Part shown: positions 29,009 to 36,093 of the stretch, piece by piece
Numbering within the stretch: position 1 is the first letter of the stretch
Layout: each line of letters begins with the position of its first letter
Assembly (NCBI RefSeq): GCF_004367585.1
Contig: NZ_CP038015.1
Span: 440,001 to 492,500 of the forward strand
Reading direction: 5' to 3'
Source of the DNA: Paenisporosarcina antarctica
GTDB taxonomy: Bacteria; Bacillota; Bacilli; Bacillales_A; Planococcaceae
Length of the DNA stretch: 52,500 nucleotides
Made by a program: the position numbers and the translations under genes
Notes under the pieces: model-generated
What the model was told of the DNA's origin: nothing
Databases searched by the model: none
Seen by the model: the letters and a program-made list of their open reading frames with translations, nothing else

Positions 29009-30868
29009 ATGAAAAAAAAACAAGTGCGAATTAGGAGGGATTTTACGAATTCCAGTTCAAGTGTTTATGAGTGCTTTTTATCTGAAACATCGTGTGTAGA
29101 ACTACTTCAAGTAGGAGGCCGTGCAGAACAAACAATATTTCTACCTGACGGTACAAAAGTACTACTTCAAAGAGTGAAAATATTGACGACAGGACTTGTT
29201 ACAGTCAAGTTAATGGATGGGTCAAGTGTGATAGAGCCATTCTCATTAACGGAGGGATATTTCTTATGTGCACCACCAGGAACAACCGTTAATTGTGAAA
29301 TCACAAATGTAAGATGTTATGCTAACGTGGTTTGCGTAGACAATATGTGTAATCAATTAATAATTTCTATCAGCTTTTGTCAGGATGTAAAATCAGAAAC
29401 AAATGTAAACGTATTAATGAACGGGGAATTTTGTAAACCAAGATTACAGGATATATCTGGGCAGTGTCTTCCAATTGGTCAGTCAATTCAGGGGCAACTA
29501 AATTTTATCGAAGTAAAATCAACAGATGGTGAAGAAAAACAAACTTTAATAAGAAATGACATAATTATACCTTTTGAAGAAACTTATTGCGCTAAAGCTT
29601 CTAGAGTATATGACTGGATTCAACGACATATTGTTGTCCCTACTATTAGTAAAGAAAGGGCATGTATATATGAAGTTCTCTCGGCTGATGGGGATTGTGG
29701 TGACATTGCGGAGGGAGATCTTATTTGCCTACCGTGTGATGAAGCATGTGAAGAATTTCTCGTCTGTAATAATCAAAATTGTCTTTTAATATTGAGAAGT
29801 ATTTCTACTGAGTGCCAATTTTGTCCATCTGATGCTAAAATATTTCCGAATGGACTTGCATGTGAAGTTCAGGGACAGGGCGTTTTCAATGTTGAGAAGG
29901 TATTATTTTATCCGACAATCGAAGAAGCTGTTGCGGATGCAGAAGATAATAATACCTTAATCGTATTTCCAGGGGAGTATAATCCTCCTTCATTCCTTTC
30001 AATTGATAAGCCGTTGACGTTGCGAGGATTAATAGTAGATCAAACAACAGTCACTTTTCCAGATAGCCTTATTAATACGACAAGTCTTAGGATTGAAGCA
30101 GACAATGTTACAATTGAAAATCTTCATTTTATAGGTCCTACTTCTACGACTTCAGGGGATAACGCATTATTAGGAATTCCATTTAAATCGTTTGGTGTAC
30201 TTTATGAAAACATTACCATCAGGGTTTCTATTATTGAAGGAGGACGTCGAAATGCATTTATTCGGGCGAAAAATTTAACCATTTCCGAAACAATGTTTAT
30301 TCATACAGGAAACCGGAATTCTTTGCACATCTTTAACGCACAAGGTACAACCAATATTAGTGAAAACACATTTCAAGGTGGACCAGAAAGTCGGGCAGCT
30401 ATGACTTTTGAAGATGGTGAAAGTGGATTTACAGGGACCATTACTATACAAGATAATACATCCATAAGGCATTCGCAATTTGTGTTGTTTAATTTATTTC
30501 GTTTTGATGATGTGTCTTTATTTGTGTTACGAAATATAATTGACCACCAAGATAGATCTGGCAGCTCAATCATTTTTATTCCTATCGATTTTACTGAAGC
30601 TTTACCTATTATTATTGAAGAAAATGAAATTATTAACCCAAACCCAGGTAGACTTGCAGTTTATGTTGATTTCAGAGATGCTGGTGCATCTGTTCCTTCA
30701 AACGGCCAAATACAGGTAATTAGAAATATTTTTGATATAGCTTTACCTTGGGGCTCAGTTACAGATACTGTAGATCCCAATTACCCTGTAGGTTTTAGTA
30801 CAAATGCTCCAATGTCCATGTCATTAAATGCTTTTCAGTTAGTTGGAAATATAGTCATAAATCTTTAA
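29009..30868 (+). CDS. Composite surface protein: paralogue-type modules plus beta-helix
   Basis: A 619-aa protein that I do not recognise as a named family. Residues ~25-150 resemble the second half of the ~220-aa paralogues, with ISFCQDVKSETNVNVLMNGEFCKPR matching their TCQSIQS...EFLAEFCEPR ending. Residues ~190-290 begin CAKASRVYDWIQRHI, matching their INVDKVYDWIVKE beginning, and continue cysteine-rich. Residues ~300-615 form a right-handed parallel beta-helix of the NosD/pectate-lyase kind, with repeated ITI.NT / IENLHFIG turns and IVFPGEY. There is no signal peptide. It starts at ATG 29009 with AAGG about 8 nt upstream. Shared modules and position point to the same structure as its neighbours. 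Confidence 0.8.
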   Translation: MKKKQVRIRRDFTNSSSSVYECFLSETSCVELLQVGGRAEQTIFLPDGTKVLLQRVKILTTGLVTVKLMDGSSVIEPFSLTEGYFLCAPPGTTVNCEITNVRCYANVVCVDNMCNQLIISISFCQDVKSETNVNVLMNGEFCKPRLQDISGQCLPIGQSIQGQLNFIEVKSTDGEEKQTLIRNDIIIPFEETYCAKASRVYDWIQRHIVVPTISKERACIYEVLSADGDCGDIAEGDLICLPCDEACEEFLVCNNQNCLLILRSISTECQFCPSDAKIFPNGLACEVQGQGVFNVEKVLFYPTIEEAVADAEDNNTLIVFPGEYNPPSFLSIDKPLTLRGLIVDQTTVTFPDSLINTTSLRIEADNVTIENLHFIGPTSTTSGDNALLGIPFKSFGVLYENITIRVSIIEGGRRNAFIRAKNLTISETMFIHTGNRNSLHIFNAQGTTNISENTFQGGPESRAAMTFEDGESGFTGTITIQDNTSIRHSQFVLFNLFRFDDVSLFVLRNIIDHQDRSGSSIIFIPIDFTEALPIIIEENEIINPNPGRLAVYVDFRDAGASVPSNGQIQVIRNIFDIALPWGSVTDTVDPNYPVGFSTNAPMSMSLNAFQLVGNIVINL

Positions 30869-31368
30869 TTAGTTTAATGTACTCTATTAGTACCTCGTTC
30901 AATGCCTCAATTTGAAGTTAACAATGGGAAACAAAAGGGCAATATTAATGTGCAAATAGTCTAGATGACGGGATAAGATTATTAATATTTAATCGCTATA
31001 GTTGCACATTTTGCTCAGGTTGTTATTATGTCCTCGTTTCCTCAAAAAGATCCGATTTAGCTACATGTACCCTCTCTTAAAAATGTGAATAACCCCTTTC
31101 TATTTAGCACGTCCTAAAAGGCCGTTTTAAATTATTCTAGTTTCTACGTTTTACTAGTTGCTTCATGTCCAAGGATGTAAACATTTGAATTGCAGGCACT
31201 TATCATTCGCAGGTACCGTTTAGTATAGGATTATTTTTTTCTGCGTAAAATAGTCAGATTTACAAGTGGTTTAACAACCGGCAAAGTGTAAAATGATTTT
31301 TAATCGCTCATTATTATTCACCTCTTTCCCACTACAATAAAATTTAAATATCTAGAAAAGCAAGTTTT
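30869..31368. other. Intergenic stretch without recognised genes
   Basis: About 500 nt, AT-rich, with no supported reading frame. A minus-strand GAGGTG near 31316-31321 leads only to a three-codon frame. Confidence 0.5.
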
Positions 31369-31403
31369 CTACCTAACTCCTTGATTTTTTTCTTCGTATT
31401 CTA
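31369..31403 (+). promoter_or_regulatory. Sporulation-type promoter module 3
   Basis: CTACCTAACT at 31369 and CGTATTCTA at 31395, again exactly 26 nt apart, followed by GAATGTAAG. Confidence 0.6.
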
Positions 31404-31437
31404 GAATGTAAGCAAAAAAATTTTGGAGGTGAAAAAT

Positions 31438-32094
31438 ATGCAATATAAAAATTTAAATGGTGGTCAAGAGTTAATTTGTATCAATGTGGATAAGGTGTAC
31501 GACTGGATTGTTAAAGAAAGGTCATTCGACGTTTCTTTAGCAGGTGCTGTCATTACATTTACACCTGCTGGTTCAGTACCTGCTGGACCTATTTTAGGTG
31601 CGACTGTTACATGTGAAGTGAACCCTAATCCGGCACTTCCGATTGAAATCCTAGCCCGTGACGATCGTCCATTTATCATTGATGGGACTCAAGTTACTCT
31701 CCAGCAGTTAAATATTCGTAAGAATTTCATTATTACACTTATCGTGACTTTAGCAGATGGAACTGTGTTGACTAGTGTACCTTCTGCAGCATTGATGATT
31801 TCCCGTTGTGAGCAAGTTACATTATGTGCGCCTGAAGGAACAGATGTTGAAATTACGTATACGGATCTAGATTGTTTCGTGTGTACGACTGGTACACTCA
31901 TGGGAGGTGAGGGAGGTATAATCACATTTAGTGCTCTAACGATTTCCGTAGTTACTTGCCAGAGCATTCAATCGATATTTCCAGTAACTGTTGAATTCTT
32001 AGCTGAGTTCTGTGAGCCTAGAGATGATATTCAACCTGAATGCCCTGCCCCAATTCGCCCACTACAATGCCCAGTTGTTTTCCCACGCGTATAA
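31438..32094 (+). CDS. Cysteine-containing paralogue 3, spore-surface-like
   Basis: A 218-aa third family member, beginning MQYKNLNGGQELICINVDK like paralogue 2. GGAGGTG lies upstream of the ATG at 31438; a longer frame from 31423 includes the binding site and is rejected. It keeps the conserved cysteine blocks, with its own loop after RSFDV (SLAGAVITFTPAG) and a glycine-rich MGGEGG loop before the last CQSIQS segment. Its separation from copies 1 and 2 by the 619-aa composite gene suggests the composite was inserted into, or evolved within, a tandem array. Confidence 0.8.
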   Translation: MQYKNLNGGQELICINVDKVYDWIVKERSFDVSLAGAVITFTPAGSVPAGPILGATVTCEVNPNPALPIEILARDDRPFIIDGTQVTLQQLNIRKNFIITLIVTLADGTVLTSVPSAALMISRCEQVTLCAPEGTDVEITYTDLDCFVCTTGTLMGGEGGIITFSALTISVVTCQSIQSIFPVTVEFLAEFCEPRDDIQPECPAPIRPLQCPVVFPRV

Positions 32095-32115
32095 AGCGTC
32101 AGTACAAACCATATT

Positions 32116-32147
32116 ATGAAGGGAGAATATTTCTCTCTTCATTTTTT
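32116..32147 (+). terminator. Terminator of paralogue 3
   Basis: ATGAAGGGAGA pairs with TCTCTCTTCAT, followed by six T; close copy of the hairpin at 28440. It lies only 20 nt before the next gene, which may rely on read-through. Confidence 0.88.
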
Positions 32148-32166
32148 GTAAAAGGGGTGCTAATTG

Positions 32167-32742
32167 ATGAAAAAGGATAAGAATGATATAGAAGAGAAAA
32201 TCAAAAAGCTTCATCATCAAACGAATACATACTTGACTGAAATAAAAAGGATAATAGCTGAACGTGAGGTGCCCGTCAAAAATAGTTTAATATGCTATTT
32301 TACTTATTCAATGAACATTTCCCACGATCCTGAGCAGGAGAGCTTATGTCTAGGATCTTTCCATATACTTAATACGGGAAATCAGTCTATTACAAATCCT
32401 TATATATACTTAAAAATTCCAATAGAATCATTTTTTTCTTTTTCAGGAAAGTACGTATATGAAAATGCTAAAAAGTCATCGAAAGTTACAGATGGATGGG
32501 AACGAATAAATGAAAAAAAGAATAGGGAAGAATATTGGCTTAAGCCTTTGGGTAATAAAACTATTGAACCTAATGAGAAAATTTCATTTTCAAATTTCCA
32601 GATCAATTGGTCACCTAAAGAATCTTATTCAGGCAGTATCATTGGGTTTACTTACAGTGATCAAATGAAAGATGGGGTAGCTGTGATTAATCCGATTAAT
32701 ATAAATGGGACTATACGTAAGAAGGGGGATGAAGGTGAGTAA
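32167..32742 (+). CDS. Unknown protein in the surface-protein locus
   Basis: A 191-aa soluble protein that I do not recognise. The first ~40 residues form a charged helix (KKDKNDIEEKIKKLHHQ), followed by a mainly beta region with NSLICYFTYSMNISHDPE, LGSFHILNTGNQSITNPYIYLKI and a WSPKESYSGSIIGFTYSD segment, compatible with an immunoglobulin-like beta-sandwich. There is no signal peptide or membrane segment. The ATG at 32167 is preceded by AAGGGGTG. It overlaps the next gene by a few bases, so the two form a coupled pair. Confidence 0.7.
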   Translation: MKKDKNDIEEKIKKLHHQTNTYLTEIKRIIAEREVPVKNSLICYFTYSMNISHDPEQESLCLGSFHILNTGNQSITNPYIYLKIPIESFFSFSGKYVYENAKKSSKVTDGWERINEKKNREEYWLKPLGNKTIEPNEKISFSNFQINWSPKESYSGSIIGFTYSDQMKDGVAVINPININGTIRKKGDEGE

Positions 32743-33037
32743 TTTAGAAGGAAAAGAGCAAGAATTATTAATAAAGCAAGGAATTCGCCAATTTATGAAA
32801 GATCAGATTAACGAACCAAAAGAGGGTAACAACAGTTTCGTCTATTTGGAGAATAGTACATTAAATATGTTGATTACTTATTTGTTGATGAATGGAAATA
32901 GTCGAACTTATGGAGAAATGGATAGAGAAGATGATGGGTTTTCTAATAATAAAATTTTGGAGGATCTTGACCATATCATTGAGGGTAGCAAACAGGAATT
33001 TGAGGAGATCATCACACTACTAAAAGGTAAAGTTTAA
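32735..33037 (+). CDS. Small unknown protein coupled to the preceding gene
   Basis: A 100-aa helical, acidic protein of unknown function (from GTG 32735, beginning VSNLEGKEQELLIKQGIRQFMKD). I prefer this GTG because AGGGGG ends 6 nt before it; an in-frame ATG at 32729 directly touches the binding site. The start lies inside the end of the preceding gene, whose TAA is at 32740-32742. The C-terminal half is an amphipathic helix (LEDLDHIIEGSKQEFEEIITLL). Its neighbours suggest a role in the same structure. Confidence 0.65.
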   Translation: MSNLEGKEQELLIKQGIRQFMKDQINEPKEGNNSFVYLENSTLNMLITYLLMNGNSRTYGEMDREDDGFSNNKILEDLDHIIEGSKQEFEEIITLLKGKV

Positions 33038-33240
33038 ATCATCATCCTTTAATTATGTATTCCCTCTTACGCAAATGAAATGATTAAATTGATACATAAA
33101 TTGAATTATTAACAGCTTTGACCTTAACCCACAAATATATCGTTGCCAAATGAATCAATAGTATTGTCAACATACTTGATTTCACGAATGAAGATACCAG
33201 CAGCCTTTGTTTTGGGATATCTGTGATGGGGGGTAATAAC

Positions 33241-34170
33241 TTGAATACTGGAAATATTAAAAATAACGATCCTATACAACTTCAACAAACGATTATTTAT
33301 TTTAAGGCAGAACTAGCTAAATATAAAGGTAAAGTTGAAAAATACAAAAATAACTTTGACCATTCGTTAATAGAAAAACTTGAACAAGAAAATGTTCATT
33401 TAACGAACGATAAAGCCGAACTATCTCTAGAGGTGTATAAGTTAAATAAAGAACTTGAAAGGCAGACTAGCGATTTTAAAGAACGTATTCATTTACAGGA
33501 AGTTCAGATAAAAACGTCAATGAATTCTATTAATAACTTGCAGAAAACTAAAACTGATTTAAGACAGATGAACAAGCAGTTGACTGAAGTAATAAAAACA
33601 TTAAAAGACGGGCTCAATTCTGATAAATATAGAAACAAAAAACAGGATAGACAAGTTCTTTCACTTAATCAAAAGCTTGCAGAATATAAAACTACTATAG
33701 AACAGCACGACAGCAAACTTGTTGAACTCTTTCAAGAAGCAAATAAAAAAGTGTATTTAAAGATTGAAAAATTGGATATAAGTATCAATGACCGTATCCA
33801 GTCTGAAGAAGATAGACAGTATATGATAAAAGAAATGGAAGAAAAAGAAAAAGCTTTAGAAAAGCTCCAACATGAAATAATGAATTTAACAGAACAAAAT
33901 GAAAAGTACAAAGATGCCATTACACGATTAGAAAAAAGTTTGAGCGAGAAGAATGATGGTATAGGTTTATTCTCTTCATCTAGTACACCTACTATTGATT
34001 CTGACATGCTTTTGCAATTAGAAAATCAAATAAAAGATGTTTTAGGACAATCGTTGGATTTCGAAGAAAAATTGGCTGCGAAGTTAATTGTTATTAATTC
34101 TTTGGAACATAAATTAGATCAGCTTACTATAGAAATTGATGACATAAAAGAAGTCCGACCAATCGATTGA
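33241..34170 (+). CDS. Long coiled-coil protein, unknown
   Basis: A 309-aa protein, almost wholly coiled coil from residue ~10 to 230 (Lys/Glu/Gln/Leu heptads). A short Ser-rich break around 240 (GLFSSSSTPTIDSD) is followed by a second helical pair to the C-terminus. There is no signal peptide or membrane helix. The TTG at 33241 has GGGGGG 7 nt upstream; GTG 33223 and ATG 33226 overlap or precede that G-rich site. It recalls the coiled-coil part of the protein at 24794-26350, so the locus is framed by two coiled-coil proteins, but I see no direct sequence similarity. A scaffold role is inferred. Confidence 0.7.
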   Translation: MNTGNIKNNDPIQLQQTIIYFKAELAKYKGKVEKYKNNFDHSLIEKLEQENVHLTNDKAELSLEVYKLNKELERQTSDFKERIHLQEVQIKTSMNSINNLQKTKTDLRQMNKQLTEVIKTLKDGLNSDKYRNKKQDRQVLSLNQKLAEYKTTIEQHDSKLVELFQEANKKVYLKIEKLDISINDRIQSEEDRQYMIKEMEEKEKALEKLQHEIMNLTEQNEKYKDAITRLEKSLSEKNDGIGLFSSSSTPTIDSDMLLQLENQIKDVLGQSLDFEEKLAAKLIVINSLEHKLDQLTIEIDDIKEVRPID

Positions 34171-34559
34171 TTCTTATACGATGTCAGCACTATGATATAC
34201 ATATATAAATTAAATGGTTTTCAATTTGAATGATAGCATATTCAGAAGGGAATGAAGTTGTCCCTTTAGTTACAAAGCCCTTTTTATTTCTATTCTATCT
34301 GTAGAAATAATGGGGATAAGGATCACTTTATTTCTTGAATCTTGTAGAAGTCGAAGATTGAAAAATAGGATATACTGATTAGCCATTCCAAGCCTGTTTG
34401 CCCAGATTTATACACTTTCATACATACTTTGCTAATATACTATGTGAAAGCTCTTAAAGATGTTACTCATCAATGGACCCTTCAAAATAATATTCCGACC
34501 TCCATAAAGAATTGTAAAGACCATTATTTTATGAAATATTATGATGTAATTCGCAAATG
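34171..34559. other. Intergenic stretch, possibly with a gene relic
   Basis: No complete gene. A plus frame open from 34366 to the TGA at 34558-34560 reads ~64 residues of plausible protein (for example YYVKALKDVTHQWTLQNN) without a start codon or binding site. It may be the decayed 3' end of a lost gene. Confidence 0.35.
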
Positions 34560-34605
34560 AAAAAGCGTGTGAACCCTTTGATAGTAAAGGGTTCACACGC
34601 TTTTT
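34560..34605. terminator. Strong bidirectional hairpin
   Basis: Perfect 20-bp stem AAAAAGCGTGTGAACCCTTT / AAAGGGTTCACACGCTTTTT with loop GATAGT. T runs on both strands allow termination in either direction. It lies between the relic frame on the plus strand and the small minus-strand gene at 34779. Confidence 0.9.
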
Positions 34606-34778
34606 CTATCTAATATGGACAATGGCATCATTTTGCTAATCATTAAAACTGTCCATCACATCGTTTACTTGGTATGTTTTATAAAGTTTGCTTAAAAATT
34701 TCAACTCATGAATTCACAAACAATTGTCCGAATGTAACCATACTATCAGAGTATGAAACCACAAAAAATAAGGATAAG

Positions 34779-34895
34779 TTACTTATCTACATAAAATTGG
34801 AAGAAATCGAATACGAGATTAAATATAACTACCGTATTAATCACCACAAACAATAGTGCCTGTTTATTGAGTTTTTTCATCTTGATTCGGTCCAT
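34779..34895 (-). CDS. Small single-pass membrane protein (38 aa)
   Basis: A short frame starting at ATG 34895 with AAAGGAGTG 7 nt upstream and ending at TAA (34779-34781). The product has a basic start (MDRIKMKKLNKQ) followed by an unbroken hydrophobic helix (about residues 13-30, ALLFVVINTVVIFNLVFD) and a short polar end. This is the profile of a single-pass membrane microprotein. Its function is unknown. A plus-strand frame across the same bases lacks a binding site and is taken as its shadow. Confidence 0.6.
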   Translation of the reverse strand: MDRIKMKKLNKQALLFVVINTVVIFNLVFDFFQFYVDK

Positions 34896-35286
34896 ATATC
34901 CACTCCTTTTTTCAGATTATACGTCTTAATTTATTCATTGTAATAATATGTTTGCGGGTTTATCACTATTAATAAATGTGCTATTTCTTTACGTTTTTTT
35001 GATTAGAACCATCTTGAAAGTAACCATAATTTTATTGGGGCAGATAGGAAATTTACTTTAAAATTTACTGATTAATTTGTGAATATCCGAATGGGTATGA
35101 TTCTTTTACCCAAATTGTTTCCTCCTTATATTATTCGCCGTTTGACAAAATGTGACTTGTTGACGTCTGTGCATCTTCACTTTTTTCCCTTATTCACGAA
35201 TTAAATAATGATTAAACCGCTTAGAAGTTCAAATGTGCCATGATTAGAATCTCTCCTAAAAATGTATCCGAAAAAAAATGAATGTA
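34896..35286. other. Intergenic stretch upstream of the gluconate operon
   Basis: About 390 nt without a supported gene. A minus-strand AAGGAGG near 35120-35126 leads into a 13-codon TTG frame only. Confidence 0.5.
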
Positions 35287-35300
35287 TAAAAGCGTTTACA
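35287..35300 (-). promoter_or_regulatory. cre-like site (CcpA) at the gnt promoter
   Basis: On the minus strand TGTAAACGCTTTTA matches the catabolite-responsive element consensus with one mismatch. It overlaps the -35 box, so glucose repression through CcpA is expected. Confidence 0.65.
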
Positions 35301-35323
35301 TTTCAATATAGTTGAACTAATAT
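35295..35323 (+). promoter_or_regulatory. Sigma-A promoter of the gnt operon
   Basis: TTTACA (35295-35300), a 17-nt spacer, then TAATAT (35318-35323). Confidence 0.78.
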
Positions 35324-35339
35324 ACTTGTATACAAGTAT
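35322..35339 (+). promoter_or_regulatory. GntR operator
   Basis: Perfect 18-bp palindrome ATACTTGTATACAAGTAT overlapping the end of the -10 box. It corresponds to the operator known for B. subtilis GntR; gluconate binding would release the repressor. Confidence 0.88.
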
Positions 35340-35364
35340 TCCGGTTACCGGATGAGGAAGTGAA

Positions 35365-36090
35365 ATGATGAGTGAATCAATGGAATATCTCTATCCTTCA
35401 AAATGGATTGCGAGCGCTTCTACAGGTGTTCGTTTAGCATGCGAGCTTAGAATTCGAATTATTTCAGGCACGATAAAAAAAGGTACCGTTTTATCAGAAA
35501 ATAAATTAGCAGCAGAATTTGAAGTAAGTCGATCCCCTATTCGTGAAGCATTAAAAATATTGGCAACTGAAAACATTATTCGATTAGAAAGAATGGGTGC
35601 GGTTGTTGTTGGTTTATCGGAACAGGATATAAAGGAAATTTATGATGTGCGCTTAGTCATCGAAACGTTTGTTTATGAACGTATTGTGAAAATGGATACC
35701 ACTGAATTAGTAAAAGAGCTAAGTAAAATACGCGAAATGATGGAAGTTGCCATTAAATATAATGATGCTGATGAATTCTCTTATCAGGATGTATTGTTTC
35801 ATGAAACGATAATTCGTTCGATTGATCATTCCTATATCCTATTGATATGGAATAATGCAAAACCTGTTATGGAAAGTTTAATCCTTCTTTCTATGCGCAT
35901 GCGTTTAGAAGAAAAGTCCGATGATTTTGCACGAGTTTTGAAAAATCACGATCTTTATATCGAAGCGATCAATTCAAAAAATCGAGATATCATGATCCAG
36001 GCGTTACATCAAAACTTTCAAGATGTTCAAGGAAAAGTAGATGATCTTTGGATGTCGCAACAAATGCTCACGAAAGAAAGGGAGCAATAG
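35365..36090 (+). CDS. gntR: Gluconate operon repressor GntR
   Basis: FadR-subfamily GntR regulator. The winged helix (about residues 20-85) has LACELRIRIISGTIKKGTVLSENKLAAEFEVSRSPIREALKIL, and an all-helical FCD effector domain follows. The 241-aa length is normal. It is first in gntR-gntK-gntP-gntZ, the same order as in B. subtilis, and lies 25 nt after its own operator, so it is autoregulated and responds to gluconate. AGGAAG precedes the start; ATG 35365 or 35368 are both possible. Confidence 0.94.
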   Translation: MMSESMEYLYPSKWIASASTGVRLACELRIRIISGTIKKGTVLSENKLAAEFEVSRSPIREALKILATENIIRLERMGAVVVGLSEQDIKEIYDVRLVIETFVYERIVKMDTTELVKELSKIREMMEVAIKYNDADEFSYQDVLFHETIIRSIDHSYILLIWNNAKPVMESLILLSMRMRLEEKSDDFARVLKNHDLYIEAINSKNRDIMIQALHQNFQDVQGKVDDLWMSQQMLTKEREQ

Positions 36091-36093
36091 GCT

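Noticed and set aside
24189-34170. Prophage or integrative element
   Set aside because: No integrase, terminase, portal, capsid or tail genes and no flanking tRNA or direct repeats were seen.
34674-34856. 60-codon plus-strand frame
   Set aside because: No binding site; the opposite strand carries a better-supported small membrane protein over the same bases.
35080-35125. 13-codon TTG frame with a good AAGGAGG on the minus strand
   Set aside because: Too short to support as a gene and no linked gene for which it could be a leader peptide.
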